The position numbers and the translations under genes were made by a program. Below are positions 6,515 through 11,527 of a stretch of 11,527 nucleotides of DNA, piece after piece. The stretch is from positions 1,140-12,666 of the forward strand of contig DNYQ01000303.1 of assembly GCA_003506745.1 (NCBI GenBank). The letters run 5' to 3'. Positions within the stretch are counted from its first letter, which is position 1. Each line of letters begins with the position of its first letter. The notes under the pieces were generated by a model. That model had not been told where the DNA came from, searched no databases, and was given only the letters and a program-made list of their open reading frames with translations. The DNA comes from Syntrophaceae bacterium (lineage in GTDB: Bacteria; Desulfobacterota; Syntrophia; Syntrophales; Smithellaceae).

Positions 6515-7391
6515 GATGGATACTCTCCAGAACCTGTTTGACAATGAGGGCCGCCATATTGATGCCCTGAGCCTCCTGTAGTCCGCGAAATCCGCCCAGC
6601 GCGGATACTTCAAATACCAATGGGCCGTCTTCGGCCTCCACGACATCAACACAGGTGAAGTCCAGTCCGAAAAGCGCCTGGGCGCGCCTGGCCATATCGA
6701 TGATCTGAATCGCCGGTTCCACGGCCTGATAAGAGCCGCCGTTGGCTGTGGTCGTATTCCAGGACTGACCGTTCTTGACGCGGGCATAGGCGCCGATGTA
6801 TTTCCCCCGAAGAAAGACAACGCCCAGATCACGGCCGGGAATGGGAATCATCTTCTGAATGTAGAGAACGTTGTTGCCCATAAGTTTAAATTTAATGATT
6901 TTCTCTTTCAGGTCCGGCAGCGTGTCGTCGAGGATTTGCATGCCGCGTGCCTTGGAGGTGAACAGCGGTTTAAACACTGCCCGTCCATATTCGCGCACGG
7001 CGGCCAGGGCGATGTCCAGGTCTTCCGTCAGCGTGGTCGGGGGCATGGGAATATTGCCCATACGCAGCGTCAACGTGCAACTCAACCGGTCGATGCAGCG
7101 GCTGACGGCGTCGGGATGAGAAAAGACGGGCAGGCCCCGATCGGCCAGAAATCTCAGCAAACTCAATCTTTGCAGGTGATCCGGACTGTAACGCGCTCCG
7201 ATTTTCTTGAGAATGAGACCATCAAGATCCTGAAGGTTGACCTTGCCGAAGAAGACACTGTTGCAATCCGCGTCATAATACAGCCGGTCGGTTTCCATCA
7301 ACAGTCGATACCCTGTTTGTTTTTCCACCTCATCTGCCACCAGTTCGGAGGACCAGCCTCCGGTGACACCCATCACGCCGATTTTGATCAT
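6501..7391 (-). CDS. RimK-like ATP-grasp ligase of the GAK gene set
   Basis: This is a 296-residue ATP-grasp enzyme. ATP-grasp ligases join a carboxylate, via acyl phosphate, to an amine; RimK relatives add glutamate to a protein C-terminus or build short peptides. The N-terminal pre-ATP domain begins IKIGVMGVTGG. The ATP-binding Lys141 lies in FKPLFTSKARGM (140-151, the glycine-rich loop). The ATP lid region VLYIQKMIPIPGRDLGVVF (175-194) matches the QEFI...GkDiR pattern of RimK. NTTTANGG (212-219) matches NFRSNxxxGG. Metal-ligand positions fall in CVDVVEAEDGPLVFEVSALGG (247-267), where the usual EVN triplet reads EVS. The ATG at 7391 is preferred because GGGAG lies seven bases upstream. A TTG at 7409 would overlap the previous stop (TTGA) and add six residues, but it has no RBS. 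This gene links the PhoU-kinase and HprK-like genes with almost no spacing. Confidence 0.9.
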   Translation of the reverse strand: MIKIGVMGVTGGWSSELVADEVEKQTGYRLLMETDRLYYDADCNSVFFGKVNLQDLDGLILKKIGARYSPDHLQRLSLLRFLADRGLPVFSHPDAVSRCIDRLSCTLTLRMGNIPMPPTTLTEDLDIALAAVREYGRAVFKPLFTSKARGMQILDDTLPDLKEKIIKFKLMGNNVLYIQKMIPIPGRDLGVVFLRGKYIGAYARVKNGQSWNTTTANGGSYQAVEPAIQIIDMARRAQALFGLDFTCVDVVEAEDGPLVFEVSALGGFRGLQEAQGINMAALIVKQVLESIHHEKD

Positions 7392-7405
7392 AAGTCCGCT
7401 CCCGT

Positions 7406-9049
7406 TCAATAAATAAAGACATCTTCGGGCAATCTGAAGTCGGCCCAGGGACGCCCATTGTGGTCCAAAAATTTGTCCAGTAAATACACGCCCCGGAGAT
7501 ACATCGCCTTGGCGAAGTCCTCTTTGAGAATGAAACGCGTTGAAGAAATGAACGACCGGCTGACCCCCAGAGCCAGTCGCGCGTCAAAGGTGCTGTCGCC
7601 ATTGGTTTCGGCAAATTGCCGGGCAGAAGTATAAAAATCATGGATGATTCCGTGCAGACTCTCCCGTATTTGCGCATCCAGGATAGGGATGCGGTAATTG
7701 GAGACCAGAAAGACGGATACGTCCTGAACATAGTCGGTGTATGCGGAACGATGCGGATCGATGAAAACAATCCGGTCTTCCTTTTCGTTATAAATAATGT
7801 TGTCCGTGTTGAAATCCCCGTGGATGAACACGCTGAAAGGCGCAGCGAGCGTCTGTTCGATTTGTGCCGCCATGGCGATGCGGTCGGGCAGCGAAGGATG
7901 TTTGAGCGTATTGATGGCAAGGGAAGGCGTGATCAGCTTCGGATGCACTTCATAAACGTCGGGAAGGCGTTTTTTCAACTGGCCCATAAAATCGGCATGG
8001 ACCGGTTGCGGTTGCCTGGTTTTTTCCCAAACATCAAGCGTGACCTGCTTAAGGCGGCCAAACGCTTTATCGAGCAATGTCTGATTCTGACTCAAAACAA
8101 TTTCCTGAAAATTAAAGCCGCCGATATATTCCAGCAGGATAAAGGCCTTGTTGTTAAGATATTCAAATCCGAAGACTTTCGGCGTCAGCCCGGATCTGAC
8201 GGATTGCCATTGCTCTATTTTATCCTTTTCCTGCTGAATTTTGGCAAGGTTGCCTTCCTTGAAAATGACTTCCTGATTTTCACGGGCGTCGCCGTTGGTG
8301 ACGATCTTTTCAATGCGGCACCCGGATTTTGTTTCCACGTCCATGCCCTGAAAGAGGAATTCGCCTGTATCGCGGCGCAGGCTGTCCTTGATCGCCATGT
8401 ATTCAAACAATTTCAGGCGTGTTCCGGCGTAAGCGGAAATGATGGCCTCACCGATGTTAAGCAGGGAATCGCCGATCCGTTCCAGATAGCGCAGAATGTT
8501 GAAGGTTGTAATGGCGTCGCCGATTTTCTGAGTTTCCTTCATCGTGATCAGCAGCGCCGCAAAATCATTTTTGAACAGATTGTCAATCTTGATTTCCGCC
8601 TGGCAAATCTGCAGGGCGTCCTTGATTTTGCCCTGGAGAATGCTCTCGTTGATCAGATCCAGCGCAACGACGATTTCGTGAAAATAAGCCTGGTAATTGT
8701 ATTGGCCCAGAAACGTACGGTCCTGAAAATAGCGCGTCTGGGTTACGATATTCATCAGATAATCGCCGATTTCTTCCATGTTGGAGGTGACCGTGTTGAG
8801 CGACCCCATGATACGGATGATGCGGTCCTCTTCCGAGCGCGCTTTGAACATTCTCTTGTAGCTTTTTCGTTCAATAATGATTTTGAGGTTATTGATATAA
8901 TCCTCGCGGTTGTTCATCCGTTCCGGAATAAAACCATCCACGTGCTGCAGAGCAATCAGCGTATCTTCCAGTTGCTGATGAATTTTCAGCACCAGGAAAG
9001 AAAAATTCTCGTTCAATCCTTCAAAGTTAAACAGTCGGACGTTACTCAT
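7406..9049 (-). CDS. PhoU domain-phosphotransferase (APH/choline kinase fold) fusion protein
   Basis: This is a 547-residue two-domain protein. Residues about 10-215 form a PhoU-like helical bundle with both metal-binding repeats: NMEEIGDYLMNI (90-101) and YLERIGDSLLNIGEAI (188-203). PhoU proteins link the Pst phosphate transporter to PhoR and lower Pho signalling. Residues about 235-547 are an aminoglycoside/choline-kinase-like phosphotransferase. They show a strand-3 Lys264 in VIFKEGN, a hinge at LLEYIGG (305-311), the catalytic loop HGDFNTDNII (410-419) and the metal-binding Asp431 in FIDPHRS. All catalytic residues expected of an APH-fold kinase are present. The gene overlaps amphi-Trp gene 1 by 8 bp and precedes the ATP-grasp gene by 14 bp; it has no strong RBS of its own. 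The architecture suggests a phosphotransferase whose activity is set by a PhoU phosphate or metal sensor. The substrate is unknown. The 499-codon open frame on the opposite strand is a shadow. Confidence 0.9.
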   Translation of the reverse strand: MSNVRLFNFEGLNENFSFLVLKIHQQLEDTLIALQHVDGFIPERMNNREDYINNLKIIIERKSYKRMFKARSEEDRIIRIMGSLNTVTSNMEEIGDYLMNIVTQTRYFQDRTFLGQYNYQAYFHEIVVALDLINESILQGKIKDALQICQAEIKIDNLFKNDFAALLITMKETQKIGDAITTFNILRYLERIGDSLLNIGEAIISAYAGTRLKLFEYMAIKDSLRRDTGEFLFQGMDVETKSGCRIEKIVTNGDARENQEVIFKEGNLAKIQQEKDKIEQWQSVRSGLTPKVFGFEYLNNKAFILLEYIGGFNFQEIVLSQNQTLLDKAFGRLKQVTLDVWEKTRQPQPVHADFMGQLKKRLPDVYEVHPKLITPSLAINTLKHPSLPDRIAMAAQIEQTLAAPFSVFIHGDFNTDNIIYNEKEDRIVFIDPHRSAYTDYVQDVSVFLVSNYRIPILDAQIRESLHGIIHDFYTSARQFAETNGDSTFDARLALGVSRSFISSTRFILKEDFAKAMYLRGVYLLDKFLDHNGRPWADFRLPEDVFIY

Positions 9050-9326
9050 GGTGTGTACGAATCAAAAGCCCCTTGTCCTTCTTTTGCGGGGGTTGTCCTT
9101 TCCAGGAGATTTTGAGAGACAATTTTGATTTCTGCTGCTGATTTTTAACTTTGATTTCAAGATTTACCAGATGGGATGGTTTCAGTATAATCGTTTCGCG
9201 GTCGGAACAAAACTCGATTTCGCCTTTGCGGAATCCGTCGCTCAGCATCTCCAGATATTTGATGACCGAGTCACGGTCTTCAATGGATTCATGCTGAAAA
9301 TTTTTTTCTGAGTTTTTGCTTTCCAT
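9042..9326 (-). CDS. Amphi-Trp domain protein 1 (94 residues)
   Basis: This is the first of the three amphi-Trp proteins in the operon. A charged, poorly ordered N-terminus (residues 1-17) precedes the helix DSVIKYLEMLSDGFRKG (19-35). Strand segments IEFCSD, ETIILKPSHLVNLEIKVK (44-61) and KLSLKISW (68-75) follow, with Trp75 at the same residue number as in both paralogues. A basic tail (KGQPPQKKDKG) ends the protein. The ATG at 9326 follows the PHP gene stop by only four bases, and AAAGGGG inside the end of that gene serves as RBS. The 3' end overlaps the PhoU-kinase gene by 8 bp. It has no signal peptide. Between a phosphoesterase gene and a kinase-fusion gene it may be a shared partner or substrate, which is inference only. 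Confidence 0.85.
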   Translation of the reverse strand: MESKNSEKNFQHESIEDRDSVIKYLEMLSDGFRKGEIEFCSDRETIILKPSHLVNLEIKVKNQQQKSKLSLKISWKGQPPQKKDKGLLIRTHHE

Positions 9327-9330
9327 ATGT

Positions 9331-10467
9331 TTACCCCTTTAACCGGCTTTTGTAATCCCGAATGATTTTTTGCTTGTCGATCCCCATGCTGTCGAGCGCC
9401 TTGCGGATCGCCGGATCCTTCCAGGCCGGCTGATAGCCAATTTCTCGTGCGGCCTTATCAGGATTCTGGGCCTGTTCGTCGAGCAGTTTTTCGCTTAAGT
9501 GTGTATCATCCCCCATGAAAATCAAAAGCGGGCGCTTGCTTGCGGCGGGCGACTGGTTTTTCCGGGTTACTGTCTGGATGAGGAACTCCGTGAATTCGCG
9601 GGACTGGGGATTCCAGACTTCGTATCCGTCCACGTCATAGTCGGCAAGGAGTATGGGCCAGAACTGCTCCGGATGGGGAATCGCGACGCATCCGCCCAAT
9701 CCCCGGACTTCTGCGATGACGTCCTCAACTTCATAAAAATAATCTAGGGGAAAGCGCCGCTTGACGACTTCCTTGACCGCCAGAGCAAAGATGACGACCC
9801 GGTCGATAGTATGAGCATCATAATGTTCTTTCTGGCAGTTCAAATAGTTGATCAGTAGTTTGTTTTTTAAGGATATTTCCGGGATGCTGTCCGTGTCCGA
9901 ATAAACTTTTATCAGGGTTTGCAGTTTGCCGGCTTGAATGCAGGCGAATCGGACAATATCGATTTCCACGCCTGTTTTAATGGCTGCTTCCTCCAATCGT
10001 TTATGCAGATGCAGATCGGTGAATGAATTGAGCAAATCTCTGAACTGACCTGCACGGTACCTGCCGGTGTGATCGATCATCTTTTGTAATTTGGTCGCGG
10101 AAGCTATCCGGCTTTTTTCAAAATGAATCAGGATTTGTACTTTCCGGTTAAATGCCGAAGCCCGGCAATCGACTTCCGCCCCGGCGTAGTCACCGTATGT
10201 CAGGATCTCGTTATGTTGTGTCGGAATGACCAGATATTCATTCAAATGAGGATACATGATGCCAAACCTTTTCCTGACCAATTCCATTGGAACATTTTCC
10301 GGATGCCAGTGAATGGCCAGAACGGCCTGTTCTTTTTCAAAGCGGTTCACAGGCGTTGTGATTCTTTGGATCTGATACGGCGTTAAATCAACCGCAATGA
10401 GTTTTTCAAATGTGCTGCGATCCCAGGGGGTGATGTCTTCGGAGGCGCTGTCGATCGTCTGGTTCAT
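9331..10467 (-). CDS. PHP-fold metal-dependent phosphoesterase-like protein, first gene of the operon
   Basis: This is a 378-residue protein with a full set of PHP (polymerase and histidinol phosphatase) metal ligands: HxH at His53-x-His55 (AIHWHPE), His85 (TQHNE), Glu98 (GAEVD), His115 (ILIHFE), His265 in VAIPHPE, Glu283 in YEVWN, and Asp321-x-His323 in GDDTHL. PHP proteins bind two or three metals and hydrolyse phosphate esters. About 50 residues precede the HxH motif, which is usually close to the N-terminus. A helical segment of about 145 residues separates the third and fourth motif groups. No signal peptide or membrane helix is seen. The ATG at 10467 is chosen with a weak RBS (AAGAGA). 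A TTG at 10482 would add five residues but has no RBS. As the first gene it follows the putative promoter region and is followed after four bases by amphi-Trp gene 1. It may remove a phosphate group that the operon's kinases add (inference). Confidence 0.85.
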   Translation of the reverse strand: MNQTIDSASEDITPWDRSTFEKLIAVDLTPYQIQRITTPVNRFEKEQAVLAIHWHPENVPMELVRKRFGIMYPHLNEYLVIPTQHNEILTYGDYAGAEVDCRASAFNRKVQILIHFEKSRIASATKLQKMIDHTGRYRAGQFRDLLNSFTDLHLHKRLEEAAIKTGVEIDIVRFACIQAGKLQTLIKVYSDTDSIPEISLKNKLLINYLNCQKEHYDAHTIDRVVIFALAVKEVVKRRFPLDYFYEVEDVIAEVRGLGGCVAIPHPEQFWPILLADYDVDGYEVWNPQSREFTEFLIQTVTRKNQSPAASKRPLLIFMGDDTHLSEKLLDEQAQNPDKAAREIGYQPAWKDPAIRKALDSMGIDKQKIIRDYKSRLKG

Positions 10468-10488
10468 TTCTATTCTCTTCAAGATTTA

Positions 10489-10494
10489 TTTTTA
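10489..10494 (-). promoter_or_regulatory. Candidate -10 element for the GAK-type operon
   Basis: On the minus strand TAAAAA (10494-10489) lies 8 bases after the last Pho-box-like half-site and about 22 bases before the ATG at 10467. It matches TATAAT at 4 of 6 positions. No -35 hexamer at proper spacing is visible, which is as expected for PhoB-type promoters where the activator replaces the -35. TTTCAT (10503-10498) is an alternative. This is weak evidence on its own. Confidence 0.25.
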
Positions 10495-10502
10495 CGCATG
10501 AA

Positions 10503-10553
10503 ATCAAATCAAGGTGACAATGTGATGACCGTGCGGTTAAGTTGTGATGACGT
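10503..10553 (-). promoter_or_regulatory. Putative Pho box / 11-bp direct-repeat operator upstream of the operon
   Basis: Read on the minus strand, 10531-10514 is CGGTCATCACATTGTCAC, which matches 14 of 18 positions of the enterobacterial Pho box (two CTGTCAT-like half-sites with a 4-base spacer). Half-site-like heptamers recur every 11 bp: ACGTCAT (10553-10547), ACTTAAC (10542-10536, poor), CGGTCAT (10531-10525), TTGTCAC (10520-10514) and ATTTGAT (10509-10503, weak). The plus strand shows the same signal as an exact 9-base direct repeat TGTGATGAC at 10521 and 10543, 22 bp apart. The array faces the PHP gene, ending 36 bp before its ATG. The Pho-box consensus comes from enterobacteria, so binding by the local PhoB is inferred. 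Confidence 0.45.
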
Positions 10554-10665
10554 GAACCCACCCGGCTATCTTAATGCAATTGAAACATGGTATTCATCAA
10601 ACAGAAACATATGTCCGGTAAATCTCTTTTCCGGAGAGCGCTTTGTCGCAGGAGAGAGGAATCGT

Positions 10666-10872
10666 ATGGACGCGAGTATATCCAATGATGAGATGGAACA
10701 GCATATGCATCATCAGATCATCGAAGATCTTTCCGGCTATTTTAATCTGCCCGTGGATCAGGTGGTGCCTGTTTATGAGCAGGAATTGGCTTTTCTGGGC
10801 AGTGTGGCGAGAGTGCGGAATTATTTGCCCATCCTGGTCAGGCGAAGAGTGAAGGTTCTTCTGAGTCGCTGA
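10666..10872 (+). CDS. Small DUF3562-like protein (68 residues)
   Basis: This short cytosolic protein begins MDASISNDEMEQH. Its C-terminal part VPVYEQELAFL, then ARVRNYLPILVRRRVKVLL, resembles DUF3562 (from memory: VyEeEla.L...ArV.dyLpvL..R.Vr..L). Residues about 15-65 are predicted as three helices: IIEDLSGYF, DQVVPVYEQELAFLG and YLPILVRRRVKVLL. Its function is unknown. The frame is open from an ATG at 10498, but that start has no RBS and would place the coding region over the divergent regulatory repeats. The ATG at 10666 has a purine-rich AGGAGAGAGG just upstream and leaves a 198-bp promoter region, so it is preferred. If the upstream start were used the protein would have 124 residues. 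Confidence 0.65.
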   Translation: MDASISNDEMEQHMHHQIIEDLSGYFNLPVDQVVPVYEQELAFLGSVARVRNYLPILVRRRVKVLLSR

Positions 10873-10943
10873 CAACCTTTAATATAGACAAATCATTTAG
10901 CGGTGCAGTCCACTATAAAACATCAGACGGCGATAAGTCATCA

Positions 10944-11527
10944 ATGATTTCCAAACGTCTTCTCATTATATTCATTTTATTAACGGCATCCATTGCTGTC
11001 TTCATTTATTCACTGTTTGGTGAAAAAGCTTCCGAACCGATATTGTCGTTGGAAAAAGTCTTCAGCAGGCAAGATGATTCCGCTCAATGGCTCAAGATAA
11101 AAAGGACAAAAAAAGTTAAAGGGGTCGCACTGGTTGTACACGGGCTCAATTTAAATCCGGCAAGAATGCACGCAATCACCCTTGAACTCAACGATGCGGG
11201 CATTGATGCTCTGAACCTGTCCCTGCGCGGCCATGGCAACAACTATCTTAAGAAGCAAAATCTATCCGCCGCCGAGGCGAGGCTGGAGTCGTTTCAAATT
11301 GTGACGTACCGATTATGGATGACCGAAGTTTATCAAGCTTATCTGCAGGTCAGGGAAAGGGCGTTGAGAAAAAAAGTGCCCGTCTTTTTTGTCGGGTATT
11401 CCTTGGGGGGCCTGATGGCGTGCGATCTTATCCTGATGCATCCTGATGTGTTTTATGACCGTATGGTTTTGTTTGCGCCGGCCTTAAGTATCACGATGGA
11501 AAGCTACCTGCTGAAAGCCCTGATGCC
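10944..11527 (+). CDS. Membrane-anchored alpha/beta hydrolase, N-terminal part (3' end outside window)
   Basis: An open frame starts at ATG 10944 and runs off the right edge; 194 residues are visible. A single N-terminal hydrophobic helix (about residues 5-23, LLIIFILLTASIAVF) is a membrane anchor or uncleaved signal, preceded by the basic SKR. The alpha/beta hydrolase core follows: strand VALVVHGLNLNP (61-72) with the HG oxyanion motif, LSLRGHGNN (92-100), and the nucleophile elbow FVGYSLGGLMA (149-159) with Ser153. LFAPAL (176-181) is the next core strand. The catalytic Asp and His lie beyond the window. The sequence looks like a lysophospholipase/esterase-type hydrolase; its substrate is unknown. 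No good RBS is visible; a TATAAA at 10915-10920 could be part of a promoter. It is on the same strand as the DUF3562-like gene, 71 bp downstream. Confidence 0.88.
   Translation, partial: MISKRLLIIFILLTASIAVFIYSLFGEKASEPILSLEKVFSRQDDSAQWLKIKRTKKVKGVALVVHGLNLNPARMHAITLELNDAGIDALNLSLRGHGNNYLKKQNLSAAEARLESFQIVTYRLWMTEVYQAYLQVRERALRKKVPVFFVGYSLGGLMACDLILMHPDVFYDRMVLFAPALSITMESYLLKALM

Noticed and set aside
6515..6832. N-terminal extension of the HprK-like frame by 106 residues
   Set aside because: This part overlaps the ATP-grasp gene in another frame and its residues look like a shadow translation (rich in Arg, Ser, Trp). The ATG at 6514 has an RBS and begins a sensible domain.
7406..9049. APH domain as an antibiotic resistance gene
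   Set aside because: It is fused to PhoU and embedded in a housekeeping-looking operon with no mobile element nearby, so resistance is unlikely.
7616..9115. 499-codon open frame on the plus strand opposite the PhoU-kinase gene
   Set aside because: It lies wholly antisense to a gene with intact PhoU and APH motifs and shows no recognisable domain. Its length is explained by codon bias of the real gene.
2116..10872. Anti-phage defence island or mobile element
   Set aside because: No integrase, transposase, terminal repeats, nuclease or toxin-antitoxin pair is visible, and base composition is even across the window.

Overview
The window looks like chromosome of a Desulfobacterota (deltaproteobacterial) anaerobe with a GC content near 50%. 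This rests on the gene repertoire: GAK-type genes and a DUF3562-like protein are, from memory, typical of sulfate reducers and syntrophs. No rRNA, tRNA, IS element, CRISPR array or phage gene is visible.

Layout: (1) 1-611, plus strand: the 3' end of a PhoR-type sensor histidine kinase. (2) 723-2093, plus strand: an FAD/NAD(P)H oxidoreductase of the CoA-disulfide reductase/NADH oxidase class. (3) 10467 down to 2116, minus strand: a compact run of ten genes that looks like one operon. In order of transcription they are a PHP-fold phosphoesterase, amphi-Trp protein 1, a PhoU-kinase fusion, a RimK-like ATP-grasp ligase, an HprK-related kinase, a CofD-related protein, amphi-Trp proteins 2 and 3, a CorA-type transporter, and a 54-residue CxxC mini-protein. 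(4) 10468-10665: the divergent promoter region, with direct repeats at an 11/22-bp spacing that resemble a Pho box facing the operon. (5) 10666-10872, plus strand: a DUF3562-like small protein. (6) 10944 to the right edge, plus strand: the 5' part of a membrane-anchored alpha/beta hydrolase.

The notable content is the minus-strand operon. Its ATP-grasp, amphi-Trp, HprK-like and CofD-like genes match what protein family databases call the 'GAK system' (from memory), which to my knowledge has no experimentally assigned function. Here that core has a PHP phosphoesterase and a PhoU-kinase fusion on one side, and two extra amphi-Trp genes, a CorA channel and a Cys-rich mini-protein on the other. 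Most junctions are overlaps of 4 to 14 bp or gaps under 35 bp, so the proteins are probably made together.

Inference: the set carries two phosphotransferases, one amide-forming ligase, one CofD-fold enzyme and one phosphoesterase, with three small amphipathic proteins as likely substrates or scaffolds. The PhoU domain, the Pho-box-like repeats and the nearby PhoR-type kinase together suggest a tie to phosphate status, possibly balanced against Mg2+ through the CorA protein. No biochemical product can be read from sequence alone.
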